This document shows positions 51,901 through 63,589 of a stretch of DNA of 64,000 nt, one piece after another. Under the pieces are notes generated by a model. That model saw nothing but the letters and a program-made list of their open reading frames with translations, made no database searches and was not told the DNA's origin. The number at the start of each line of letters is the position of its first letter. Within the stretch, counting starts at the first letter, position 1. This stretch comes from Pyrrhoderma lamaoense (taxonomy: Eukaryota > Basidiomycota > Agaricomycetes > Hymenochaetales > Hymenochaetaceae). The position numbers were made by a program, and so were the translations under genes. The stretch lies in assembly GCA_002794735.1 (NCBI GenBank), contig NBAZ01000007.1, forward strand, positions 1 through 64,000, given 5' to 3'.

Positions 51901-52973
51901 AGCAAGTTGATAGTGAGTGAGATGAATCAAGTAGGATCTTGTGTAGCGGCGTAATCTGAAAGAACAATTGTTTGAGTGATGTTCGCATGAAGAAGTGAAC
52001 AACCTTGAAGAACGTGCTCTATGTATTACACAAAAAGTAGATAGATATGTCAGATACGTATACATAAACTTATAAAGTACACGATACTCCTATAACCCAT
52101 GATGATTCAACGATTGGTGATGCATGAGATTACTATCTATCGTTCATCACCTACTTACGTTGGTTCTCGAGCAACGGCGCGGACTGCTGACAAAGTTCCG
52201 TGAGATGCGAAGCGGGGAAGTCCTTAGTTGCCCTGGTAAAAACCACGGGTGATCATAGTCTAACCTTCTGTTGTATCGTCAATCGTCATCGAGGATTTTC
52301 TCAACCCAGTACTCCTTTGGGATGATCTTGTCTGATCAGTCAATTCATCAAGAAAACAGTATAGACGAGCTGTTCATTTTGACGGTCCTGCCGAAGAATA
52401 AAAAAGACAGAATAGTCCCGGAAGATCCGAGGGAAAGAAGCTTTACTATCTGAGATCAGATTAAGAAAGTAAATAAAAAAAGTGGAGAAGAAGTTTGGCG
52501 AATTCTTCGTTGTCCCAGACAAAGAGATACTGATCGAAGGGCGGCTCGGGTTTCAGTGGTTTCAGTAGAAGAATGGGGCGGTGTCAGGGCAAAAATGTGC
52601 CACGAGAGGATGTGCAGGGTCTCTTCCAAAATTGGAAATTCGTTGATGGAAATTTAGTCTGGTAGGAAATTATGTAATTTGCATCCAGAAATGGTAAAGA
52701 TTTAAATTTATACTTGCCGCCCGGGGAGGAGATGAATATAATTGCGTATAGAACATATAACGCATTTCATTCGGAGCATCGCATCCCCCGGCTTGTCTTC
52801 TTTCTCCTCTCTCAAACTAGGATATTCTACTAAATCTTTCTGTCTATTCACCGTAGCATCGGCATTTATCTGATCCAGTTTGCAGCCTTTATAAAGGTCT
52901 GATACTATCTTCAGCCTCAATTCATCGTCTTGCTTCAAAAATTTTCGAGTTACAAGAAGTTGTTAGCTCTATA
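48969..52973. other. 4-kb gene-poor region before the Zn2Cys6 regulator
   Basis: No long open frame. Most of it looks non-coding and probably includes the extended promoter of the downstream regulator. Between about 50580 and 51808 on + several short open stretches have protein-like composition; see the separate entry. Confidence 0.4.
50578..51808 (+). other. Possible cryptic multi-exon gene or decayed gene
   Basis: Open pieces include 50581-50669 (MGRDANQYLYLNFANASKQE...) and 50687-50780 (PPEIPLLEPAKKARGSHV). There is a Ser/Gln/Pro stretch at 51147-51302, and an open end at 51544-51808 that is Lys-rich (KKKAKAKVVNP, TKETRKPKSKSPPSSGS) and closes with TGA. They do not all join in phase. I cannot name a product. 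It may be noise in a skewed sequence. Confidence 0.2.
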
Positions 52974-55957
52974 ATGCCTTCAGAAAGGCAAGACTCAGAA
53001 GATCGTGACATGCGTGTAGCACGCAAGAGTGGCAACCCTCTTCAGCGTGGCTCCGCTTGCCTTTGTTGCAGGTGGGTTTATGACCTCTGAGGCATATCAA
53101 TTGATCTAACAACACTTAATCAATACAGGAAGCGCAAAATGGTTAGTAATAATATCTCCGTGACTGTAACGATCGTCTTCTATAGAGATAATTCATATAA
53201 CTTGCCTCTTCCGCCATTCCAAGTAGTAACTGGTACTGATCAACTACGTCTCTATAGAAATGCGACGCAACGAAACCCGTCTGCAGACAGTGCATAAAGG
53301 GAAACCGAGCCGACGAGTGTGACTATGACGATGGAAGACAAAAATCTAGGACACAAATTCTACAGGAAAAAATAGCAAAACTTGAGGATCGAATCCGCGA
53401 ACTTGAAGGAGTTGAAGAGCTCGATGCGTTGAATGGAGCGTTCGACGTGTCTCCTGGAAGTGGGTCTTCCGCTCTTGGGGCCCTCGGATTGGGCGACTAT
53501 AACCTTCCTTCTAGCTCGCAAAATCTTCCCGGCTCTTCCTCTAGTGCTTTTGGCAATCTGTCGCTCGCTTTCGATAACCCCGCGGCATGCTACACACCTG
53601 ATGTCGGTTCATCGGATATCACTCAGGCTTTTGCGAATCTGGGGCAGGATTTGAGTCTACTTAATGTCGGTACATCCTCCAATACTACACTTTCAAACAC
53701 TTCGTGGATGAAATCCATGGATAATTGCGGAATACCAGATTCTGTATTCACAAGATCGGGATTCAATCCTTCTTTCGATCCCACACTAGCTCAAACACTT
53801 GGGATACAGTTAACTCAAAGCTTGGCTTCTACGTCAGGAAATATATATCCGTCCATACAAGCTAGTAATCAGTCTACTCCTTTAAGCAAGACATCGTTGA
53901 ATAAGTGGGATGTAGATGTCCTTCCCCTTGCTGAACGCAAACTATTGTGAGTGTGATCCCGTAGTGAATCCACTTGTGCTAGAGAGCTCACATTCTCCCA
54001 ACTCCGTCAATCTCATGACTGTAATTGACTCAATGAATAATTCATGATTTTGTAAATCTTATTTATTGACAAACATTATTATTCTGGCGTGCATCTGAAA
54101 AGAGCTGATATCTTCCTACCTCACGCGAGTCAGTGTGGACTTGATCTTACTCCTGAACGACTCTATCAGCGCTTGGAGATCGATACCGATATTTTGGGCC
54201 AGCACATTCAAGTGTTCCCAGAAATTCCTGCAGCCCCAGCACATGCTGCTCTAACTAACGCAATTTTCCTCCTTGCTTGCCACTTCTCCTCTATCCATGC
54301 ACAAGGCTCTGGGAAAACTCCAGATCTTTCTGCCCATGAACAAATTTTTCTTACTCGCTCACTCAGAGGAATTGCCGCCGCATTGGAGGAAGGGGAAGCA
54401 GCAGCGTCAAACTCGGACTACTCGCCTGTATCTTCGCGCTCACCTGTCAGGTTCCCTTCACGCTCTCGTGCCTCCGAAAGCCCAAGAAGCACCGGTTCGC
54501 CAACCACACCTTTCTCATCACCGATATTCGATCAGCAATCACAAAACCCGAAAAAATCCTTAGACGCAGCGACACCTTTGGCAGACGCTGTACAGGCATC
54601 AGCATTGCTTGCAGTGTACTTCTTTGCAAAAGCTCGTCTCCTTGAAGGCTATTATCATGCTAGTGCTGCAGCGCGTCTGGCCGTCTCTCTTGGAATGCAC
54701 CAAGTACGCTCACCGGTGTGGCGCCCTCCCCGTTCAAGCCCAGGTTCTGACACATCCTCTACGAGTTCCCATATTCTCGAATTTGACTCTACACCATCTT
54801 ACGCCACTTCATTCAGAACAGGTGCTAACAGTGACCAAGGGGGATCCTCCGTAAGAAGTTCATCCCGAAATTCGAGAAGTAATTCCTGGTCTAGCTCATC
54901 TAGCACCACTACCATCCTCCTTCCTCCAGCAAAGAGTGCACGAGAACATCAAGAGCGCGTGAGCGCGTTTTGGAGTGTCTTCTTTATTGATAGATGTTGG
55001 AGTGTAGCGACCGGGTTGCCGAGCAGTCTACCGGATGATGATCATCCACAACTCAAGATCTCTACTGTCTGGCCATGGGCTGCCGATGAGATGGTAATTA
55101 TACTCTTAATTACAAGCAAATGAGACTAACGTCATACATTATATTAGATCACTCGTGCTAATGCGGATTACTCAAGCTTAAATTCCTTATTTGATACATC
55201 CACAGTGTTGAGTATAGGACCGGCTATGGGGACTACAAAATCTCTAAAAGCGAAAGCCGCAGCTCTATTTGAGCGCGCTGCGAGATTAGCTTCCAGTCAG
55301 TACACATTCTCCCGTCGCTAGAGCAATTTTTCTTAATCTAGATTCCACAATTACGTAGTGCAATCAGATCCAACGCATTGGGAACAACTTACGCAACTAG
55401 AGTTTACCATAGCGAGCTTTTGTGCAAGCTTACCTGACTACTGCGTCCCATCTATCGATGTTCCCGGATCAAGTGTTGTTGATGTTGAACTCGCTCTTGT
55501 CCATACCTTAGCTCAGGCAGCTATCATTCAGCTTTATCATCCTCATGCTCAACGAGACGTCAACGCACATGCAACAACCGTGCGAGCTGCTGCGACTGCT
55601 TTGAGTATCGTGAGACGCCTCCCGAGCATGACAGAGTATGCTCAGCTTGACCCCGTAATAGGAATCTGTTGGATGTGTGTGAGCGATGTACTTCTTCGAG
55701 AACGGATGTGGGGTGGCGATATGGCTGCTGCTAAAGAGGTTGCGGTGGGCATTGGCGCACCTTGTTTTGGTGTAGAAGCGGAGTTAGACACCGTTATTGG
55801 TGCCCTACGGCGTCTAAGTTATGTGTTCCCGATTGCTCGTATGTTTTTCTTCTCCCTTTTTGATTCTCGGAATGTGTAACTAACAACTAGATCTCATCTT
55901 ATCAACCTAGAATATCAAGTACAGCGAGTAGAGCAGTCACGAAACGGTACACTCTAA
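52974..55957 (+). CDS. Zn2Cys6 transcription factor with fungal-specific regulatory domain
   Basis: Fungal binuclear-cluster activator or repressor, nuclear. The ATG at 52974 starts a short polar leader, then the DNA-binding cluster ACLCCRKRKMKCDATKPVC and RQCIKGNRADEC, split by two introns (53071-53129 and about 53143-53258). Spacing is C-x2-C-x6-C-x6-C-x2-C-x8-C. A coiled coil (ILQEKIAKLEDRIRELEG) gives dimerisation. After a Ser/Asn-rich linker and an intron of about 150 nt, the middle homology domain runs from DIFLPHASQCGLDL through ASALLAVYFFAKARLLEGYYH and FWSVFFIDRCWSVATGLPSSLPD to the TAA at 55955-55957. Two long Ser-rich insertions interrupt the domain. One exon join near 55342 needs one more base. 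The cluster resembles acetamidase/nitrogen-type regulators, but the target is unknown. Confidence 0.9.
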
Positions 55958-58438
55958 AATGTGCTTATCAAAATTCGGCCAAGAAAAAATAGCTCTCCAG
56001 AAGTAGAAGTATCTACGAGGAGCTTGTTCAAGTTTTTCCACTATCCTTCTTTGTTCTTCTGATCTCGATTACTCTTCTCACCCGCTTTATCTTCTACAAT
56101 TCTCTTTCTTCTAACAGGACTATGATTGACTTCCACTGTATTTGATAGATAAACATTCACATGATTTGCCATACTCATTTATAATCCTTTTCCCTCCTGA
56201 TACCTGTCATTCACTGCAATGCATCCTTCATAAATATTCTCCAATAGATTCTCGGATTTGTTTGTTTGTTAAAAATTTTTCTTTCTTCCTATTACTCTCT
56301 TCCCGGCATCTTCGCATTTGATCAACTTTTTTTCTTAAATTTTTATTGTTCTGCATTGACTACTGTATCGATATCAATACCATTACACATTACACATACA
56401 TCTAAAGGGGTCTTTATAATCTAATGTGATCCTTACAAATATCCTGTACCTTTACAGTAAATATACAGTAGATAATTAAAGTATCTAATTTGTATCCTTA
56501 TACATGTAGATCTAAATTATAGTAATTCGACATCCTTCCAGCCTCCCTAATTTGCCATGAGTAGAAATATGCGGCGGTGCAGTGCAACCCTGTTATCTTC
56601 ATGATTATCAGAAATCAATATAATACGGTAAGAACTCAGGGGAGAGTGGAGAGGAGTCAGGCATCTGATCTAGAAAGAATCACGCAAGCTTCGAACTCAG
56701 CTCGATCTATCTGTAAAGTTTAGTAACCGGTAATAACCTTCTCATTCTCAGACTAGACAACCTTGTGGGTATATTTGGACTTGAGTATCACGACAATTAA
56801 GAAAGTTGCGGTGTGATAGCTACCGAATAGTGTACAAAGAATTGCTTAGTAAAAGAGGTTTCAGCTAGATATCCAAAGCCAAAATAGCCAATAGTGAGTG
56901 TAACAATGATAGCATGAAGTCGTTAGCGTCAGGATCAGACCCGGGTCAGCCGACTTCACCTGTTTACAAGTGAAAACGCATATCCGAAGAGATCCAATTT
57001 TGTTTGGAATCAAGATGAAGGGGGGGCGGAGTTTTGAGATGTGCGAGTTTAGAACTCAGAACATTTTGCCTGATGTACACAGAATGTGCGCGTTCTCAAC
57101 AAATCCAGGAGATAAACTACGGTATTACGAACACTCCGTTCTGAGATTGAAAGGGAGTAGATATGAGAGAAAGGGTAAATTTCGAAAGAAAAAAAACAGC
57201 ATGATATTGTAATGCAAGCGAGCGGGGTGAACACTCGGCTAATCCATATCTAGAAGTCTGGAATCAATAATTGGCTCCAAGAAAGGAATACATCCACATC
57301 GGAGAATTGTCATCATAGTAAGGGCAATAGATGTAACAAGCCTCATGTTTGTATAATAATATAAGTTACCGCGTAAGCAACTAATTCGAAGAGCTCGTGT
57401 TTTTTTGCACACATGGTGTATTTTTTCTTATTTGAAAATGAGAAGTTGTTTGCATACTTCACAGGAAACAGTATCCTTAGAGATTCGTGTGATGGCAAAG
57501 ATAAGCGTGGAATACAATACATTTTCACCCCCTCAACATGATGATACTTTCGGCAAATAGTGAAACATGTTTTCTGTTCCTCCAGTGAGCATACACAAGC
57601 ATACACACATACTCAAAAGATGGTGATCATCAGTGGCGGTGGTCCGGAGCGTTTGCCAAATCTGAGGAATTTGAGAACAACAGATCCTCATCCAATTCCA
57701 TTTTAGAGTTACATACAAGGAAATAACTGCTGATCGGTCTTTGTAAGCACTCGCCCGATGAATCAAGTAAAACTGGATGTCATCTACTTCTCGTAAAATC
57801 AGTATTTTTAGGTCCCAGTAACCACAAAACAGCAGAGTCCGACTGCTGGGGTTCTATACAGAGAGAAGGGGAATGAATGCAAAGAAAGTTTTCAACTCCG
57901 TACATAATACCGTCGATATACATTAATTTTTGAAGCTAAGAGTATTGTTTCGTTTCAGTTCAATCTTTTTAATGAGATAGCAGAGTACGGTGATGGTGGG
58001 AAGACAGTTATAAAAAAATTGACGTTCTGCTTAGATTTTTCGGATATAAGAGCAGTAACTTTCGGATGTTTTACATTATATGCGCTTCCTCTCATTTTGC
58101 GAAAGAGGAACCAATCTTTCCGAACTACCTAACGCGGGTAGAATATAATTTCTACTATACTAGTAGTTGAACATACCGAGATTTACCAGGATGATATTAA
58201 AATACACCATCACCTTGGAAGCTCTGTGGCTGAATGTCAGTTTGAGTAAAAAAAAGCCTTACTGCTTGTTTATGAAGCACCGAACTGCCACCCGTACCCA
58301 ATTTTAGTCTTAAGTATCTGAGGCTACCTGCTTGTTTTCCTTTGCATCCGTGCACACATACACACTCTTGTATATTCAAAAAATGCACCAATAAAGATAG
58401 AAAACAACTTGTAACGACGAAATCAAGCCAAAAAGTGG
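55958..58438. other. 2.5-kb region without recognisable genes
   Basis: AT-rich convergent intergenic space between the Zn2Cys6 gene and EMC4. Short open stretches show no domain or splice logic. It contains one composite inverted repeat (56915-56958), listed separately. Confidence 0.4.
56915..56958. repeat. Composite inverted repeat
   Basis: Perfect 8-bp arms (TGAAGTCG ... CGACTTCA) enclose a 28-bp loop that itself contains the 10-bp palindrome GACCCGGGTC (56938-56947). It would form a branched hairpin. No tRNA cloverleaf fits. Confidence 0.35.
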
Positions 58439-59216
58439 TTAAACATGTGTACATAATACATCATTGAAGCAAAATTTCTGGAGCCTATCATCAACTTTCA
58501 GCTTGCTGTTTATGGTAACAGGAGATAGATCACTTACAGAACCCCGAGTTTCAAATGCGAGCCAATCACCAGTGCCCATAGGCAATAAACCCATCGACCG
58601 GCACTTCCATAGGCCAAGACCAAGAGTCAAGATGTTACACAAAAGGTATACAATTTTTTGAAGAGGTAGTGTGGAAAGGGCCTTGGAGTCCGAACGTGCC
58701 GGAGCAAACTGCGCGAATACTATGCTCATCATGTGGTTAATGATCCCGCCTGGAAGAGTTAAAGGGTATTGAAACCTACCATTGTTGATAGAAGCTAAGT
58801 TTTTGAACGGCGAGAAGAGTAGCATGAATACGATTCCCATGCTAAATATCTGCACTCCCCTCCAGACATGTAGAGCATGAATGCCTGCATAGGAAGCTGC
58901 TTTGCGGGGACGTGGCTAGATCCCAAGCACGCTTCTCCTTAAGAGTTTCATATGATGCCTCTGCAGTTGAGGAGCTTTTGGACGAAGACTTTGACGTCTA
59001 CCCTGGCAATAAGCCTTTAGAAAAAGATCTCAATGGATAGCAATGGGACCCGGAACTAACGGAGGTGATCGCTGAAGTGTAACCCGGTGGAGGAGGAAGG
59101 TTCTTCCATCTGTAGTGTAGAGACCTTAGTCACAGTTATCGATTTGTATGAACTACAAAAGTGTATAATTACTTAGAGGGTATCTCAAGAGAAGAATAAT
59201 CAAGCTTCATTGTCAT
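58439..59216 (-). CDS. EMC4: ER membrane protein complex subunit 4 (EMC4), frame-broken
   Basis: EMC4 belongs to the EMC insertase, which places tail-anchored and multi-pass proteins in the ER membrane. The ATG at 59214-59216 gives MTMKLDYSSLEIPSKWKN, then PPPPGYTSAITS, a Ser-rich linker and the EMC4 hallmark LKEKRAWDLA. The family's AKQLPMQAFMLYMSG, IFSMGIVFMLL, FAQFAPARSDS, LPLQKIVYLLCNI and KCRSMGLLPMGTGDWLAFETRG follow. Within ~50 bp the frame shifts twice, each as if one base were lost: at G4 (58906-58909) and at C4 (58857-58860). Because both shifts sit in homopolymers and everything else is conserved, sequencing error is likelier than a pseudogene. The stop is at 58439 if no further intron follows ETRG; a GTAAGT there could start one. 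Confidence 0.86.
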
Positions 59217-60770
59217 TTTCGCAATGTGATAGTGAGCGTACGAGGCAATAAAACAGGACACGCAGTACAAGTCGCGGCGAACACACGAACGTGACGCTAT
59301 CGTGGACGATCCCAAGTCCGCGGAAGTGCCATCGGCGCAAATGACACGACAGAACATTCGCTCAAAGTCAACTTCTTATATATACAAACAAATATTCGGC
59401 TAAAGAAAGTCTTTCACCATATTTTACATGTATGTCTCAACTGTGGAAATGCATTCATTGTGCTATTGATACCAATTCGTCCAGTATCTCAAGAAACGTC
59501 ATTGCGGGCCTTTAGGATATTCCAGACAATTCATGATGTAAACTAATAAAGATAACGAGAAATGCGTTACTGCTACTCACATCACTGGACTTTAATCTAC
59601 AAATCAACGCTTATCCCTTACTGCTATGTCTATCTGACTCTTCAATCACCAGATTACCAATGTTTCTATTGTAACATCCTGTTTAACGTTGCTTAACGTA
59701 TCGGGAGTGATATGATATAATTGGACTATTTCTTGATGAATACGGATCTTTACATCCCTATCTAGATAATAAATCAATTTTTCATCGTGATCATATATGT
59801 CCCTCACTAAATTTGGGGACTGGTATTCTCCTCCAGATGCATTCCTTGTTTGGGTCTCTACAAATGAAATATACCTATGCTTTACGAGACTTGAGATAAC
59901 TAACGGTGATCACAATTATCTGGTAGGAGTATACGGCGGTATACTGGCTATCGTGAGCTCAATACGATAATTGCCTTGAATATGCAAAATCAAGCTCATA
60001 TTTCTTCAATTTCATATACAGTGCTCTTGTTGGCTGCGGTGAAGACTGCAAACTATGTTTATTCCGAAATCTGATCTCTATACCGTTCTGGAAAGCACAG
60101 GAATGAAGTAAGTGTGAACCTTGTCTATGTCGTCGTTTTGGAGAATCTCTTTGGTCATCCAATCTTTTAAAGTTTTCCTCTGTTTTCTCAATTACAAATA
60201 TCTGCATAAACATCTAACACGGAAATGATGCTATAGAGTGCACAGGTCCACCTTTGCATCAAACCTTGAAATGTAGATCAAATATATGGTTTTGGTCATC
60301 AAGTAATTTCCTTGTGTTTTTTACTACCAATATTGGTTTATGCTCTTAACATCATGTTAATTACCGTTTCCTTTGACTATCCTACAAGCTAGTCACATAT
60401 CGAGCAGATGCTCATGGCTTTGGAGTCCTCTCTATCATCACGTCACGTATCCGGATTTCAATATCTAGGGAGCTCACTCGGCATGTTCATATAGCTCACC
60501 CTATACGAGTACAAGATCATCTTGCAGTAATCTGCATGTGAGATCTCGTCCTACAACCAATGATACAGTCGTCTATGACTAAAACGTCGTTATATCACCA
60601 TCTCATCAAACTATATCTCTAGATCATACCCCTTAAGAGCTCCATCCAACGTGCTCGTACCATCACCAGTAATTAGTTCACCAGTTAGATCGCCTCCAAT
60701 TCAGACATCCATGAACAATGCGGGTGATCCGTACTCATTCATGAGAACAATTGTTACTGACCTAACATAG
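59217..60770. other. Gene-poor region upstream of EMC4
   Basis: No gene recognised. Scattered short open stretches occur on both strands (for example 59959-60213 on minus) without conserved motifs. The part next to 59217 should contain the EMC4 promoter. Confidence 0.35.
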
Positions 60771-61655
60771 TCAGTGATAGCTGTCAGTGACACCGGTGAT
60801 ATTATCGCTCAGAGCCTGCTGCAATATATGTTATATCTGTATTCATCTTAACAGTAGCAACTGACACTGAAAGAAGCGCTAACGTGTTACAGAACGCGAA
60901 TCTTGGGAAGTGAACTACAAGACCGTGTTGAACTCACAGAAATAAGTGGGTTAAGCAAGCTCAAAGGAGCTTCACGAACTTACATATACGATAAATCTGG
61001 CATGAATGTAAAGATTATGTCCAGGAAACTCTTGAAAAAGTAATCATCAAACGTGTCGCCAGATCTTTATGAATAAGGAGTAAGAACAACCCTATAAATT
61101 CAAGTCTTGTTTCTTCGGTTTGTATGTATGGTTCTCAGCATAGAGCACTTCCCAATAAATAATTATGAATACATTTTGATGCCATATTCTGATCTCTCCG
61201 TTTCGTTTCAAAAGCTGATATGTTTGGCCGTTTTGATCCATTCGGCTTTATAAAAATAGGTGAGCTGAATATGTGAAACAGATGACATAGGACCAAGTAA
61301 AGATCATGTGTCTAGCATCATCCTCCGAATTTTGACAAAGAAGGTTTACAGTGAAGCTTGAGAATCGAGCCAGTCATGGATCGTTATAGAACCAGTGTTC
61401 ATAGAGTTAAAATAAGTCGTTGGTTGAACGTCTAAAATTACGACGGACCGGGAACGCGATACTATTAATAGGTTGCTCAACAATAGCAAAGAGATAATCT
61501 ATATTGGTTCTTCAGATCAAGTGCTAGTAATAAAAATGAATAATCACACTAGTACACACGCCAGCTATGAAAGCTGACCCTGAGATTAATGATGGGAAAA
61601 TATCACGGTAAGTCCCCAGCTTCTCAAGATAGCCCTCCTTCTCAACGGACGTCAT
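60771..61655 (-). other. Possible cryptic intron-rich membrane-protein gene or pseudogene
   Basis: Starting at ATG 61653-61655, MTSVEKEGYLEKLGTYRDIF runs into a 62-nt intron-like segment. A hydrophobic stretch (IISLLLLSNLLIVS) and YFNSMNTGSITIHDWLDS follow in the same phase. Further short exon-like pieces can be chained to a TGA at 60771-60773. Other frames in the same place are also open (for example DDYFFKSFLDIIFTFMPDLSY), so the exact model is not determined. A weak + strand open stretch (61589-61819) overlaps it. No family recognised. Confidence 0.25.
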
Positions 61656-61926
61656 CAAGTTTCCTTGAACTTCCACATATTCTCCATGACTATCCTACTA
61701 GGCTCTCAGTTCGGCCCATATACTCCAGGAATTGTCAGGGACACATATTCACAAGTTGTTCGCGTGACACGGGTTACTCCGGCCCGCTAGACTCTTTGCC
61801 CATGAAATTAGATACTTAAAAGCTGGTCGCATGAAAAAAATCAAAATTCATTTTGATAACCCCCCAACCAAGACCGACTCCCCAACCCCTCCATAAGCTA
61901 CAACTTCCCGTTTAAGAAGTCGAAAG

Positions 61927-63097
61927 ATGGCACAGAAGACATTCAAAGGCTATGGGGTCACTGGTACGTCACTATTCAACACAATTTGAAACTATAGATT
62001 GTATGCGCTGACTGCATGTATATAGATGCGAATAAGTGGAAAGAATTCAGTGTTATATCTTACCCCTCTAAAAAGTGGGAAGAAACGGACATCGAAATAG
62101 CAATTTCACACTGCGGTGTATGCGGTTCAGATGTTCATACTATCTCCTCTGGTTGGGGAGCTATAGTCACTCCTCTAGTTGTCGGACATGAAATTTCGGG
62201 TACGGCAGTCCGCGTAGGCTCAAAAGTTACATCCGTCAAAGTAGGGGACAGAGTCGGCGTAGGTGCTCAAATTGCGTCATGCTACGATTGCAAGCTTTGT
62301 AAGAACGATAATGAGAACTATTGTCCTAAAATGATCGACACGTACGGAGCGGCGTACCCTGACGGAGTGAGGACGATGGGTGGCTACTCAACTGGAATCA
62401 TCGCTGATGAACGATTTGTGTTTCCTATTCCTGAAGGGGTGACGAACGCGGATGCGTGTTCGATGTTATGCGGTGGCTTGACTGTCTATAGTCCTCTTAT
62501 CCGGAACGGCGCTGGTCCGGGGAAGAAGGTCGGGGTCATCGGTATCGGTGGGTTAGGACACTATGCTATCTTATTCGCCAAAGCCTTGGGGTGTGAAGTC
62601 TACGCATTCTCACATTCCTCATCCAAAGAGGCCGACTGCTTAAAAATGGGTGTAGACCATTACATCCTCGACTCACCAGGCTTCCATAATCAATATCAGT
62701 ATGCTTTGGATATCATCATTTCTACTCGAGACGCAACGGAAGGATTCCCATTACAAGAATATATTTCAATGCTGAATGTCCATGGAAAGTTTATCTGTGT
62801 TGCCCTTCCAGAAAAACCACTCCCTGCAATCACTGGATTCACATTGCTTAACAATGGGAGTTTCATCGGGGGATCACATATCGGATCAAAAACGGAAGCA
62901 ATAGAGATGCTCAAGCTAGCAGCAGAGAAAGGAATAAGGCCATGGTCAGTTTCATTCTACTATATTCTGATTGACAAACGCTCAATCTCATATCTAGGAT
63001 CGAGGAACTTCCGATGAAGGACTGCTTGAAAGCCATTGAAGGATTACTATCGGGAAAGCCTCGTTATCGATATGTGCTCACACAGGACCTTGTCTAG
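61927..63097 (+). CDS. Zinc-dependent alcohol dehydrogenase (CAD/ADH6 type)
   Basis: Medium-chain dehydrogenase that should reduce aldehydes (cinnamaldehyde-like and branched-chain) with NADPH. Starts MAQKTFKGYGVT at ATG 61927; the first intron (61964-62026) joins to DANKWKEFSV. Catalytic zinc ligands lie in HCGVCGSDVH and GHEISG. The structural zinc site is C-x2-C-x2-C-x7-C in CYDCKLCKNDNENYC. The nucleotide-binding loop is GIGGLGHYA. CAD-type signatures GGLTVYSPL and IGGSHIGS are present. The second intron (about 62944-62997) joins RPW to IEELPMKDCLKAI, and the protein ends at the TAG 63095-63097. About 350 residues, normal for the family; no frame problem. Confidence 0.92.
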
Positions 63098-63589
63098 TTG
63101 ACCTGAGTATATGTAGATATTATAACCCATAGCTGATCTATCTCGTGGATTACTGTAGTTTATCAAGCAAAAAAAATGTAGATAAGACGAATGATATAAC
63201 AATTCAAATACATGTATACCGGCAAAAGGATTAAACCTCGGTAACTTGAGTTTTTGTTATTGTGACAGGATCATACATCATTTGAGGCTAACAATTTCTA
63301 TAAGTAGAAATCGTAACTTGTAACTTAATCCTTAGCGCCATGGCTGGAATATTTGATAAATTAAAATTTGAGAGTATTCTCTTATATTTACTTATAGGTC
63401 AGACGTATGCATGTACACATCTGATATGATAATAGTTATTTCTAGTACGGGATGCTTTATAGAATGTATACATCGAGATAACAGTAATCTTCTTCTATGC
63501 TCAGGCGGTACCTGAGAGAAATGATAGCTACTGAAAACTTTCTTGGTTAATATCCACTGACCCTTATTTGCTTCAATACACGGGGTACA
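63098..63589. other. Convergent intergenic spacer
   Basis: About 490 bp of AT-rich sequence between the stop codons of two converging genes. No exon or RNA gene seen. Confidence 0.45.

Noticed and set aside
51603..52065. Hydrophobic minus-strand open frames
   Set aside because: They mirror a purine-rich + strand; no starts with context, no splice logic, no motif.
58981..59040. In-frame TAG in the EMC4 N-terminal region
   Set aside because: A GTTAGT...GGTAG intron of about 63 nt removes it and keeps phase; not a nonsense mutation.
61321..61520. Apparent minus-strand peptide (NIDYLFAIVEQPIN...) interrupted by TAG and TGA, first read as a gene inactivated by C-to-T mutation
   Set aside because: A simple 62-nt intron removes both stops and gives a different, continuous frame, so there is no need to invoke mutation.
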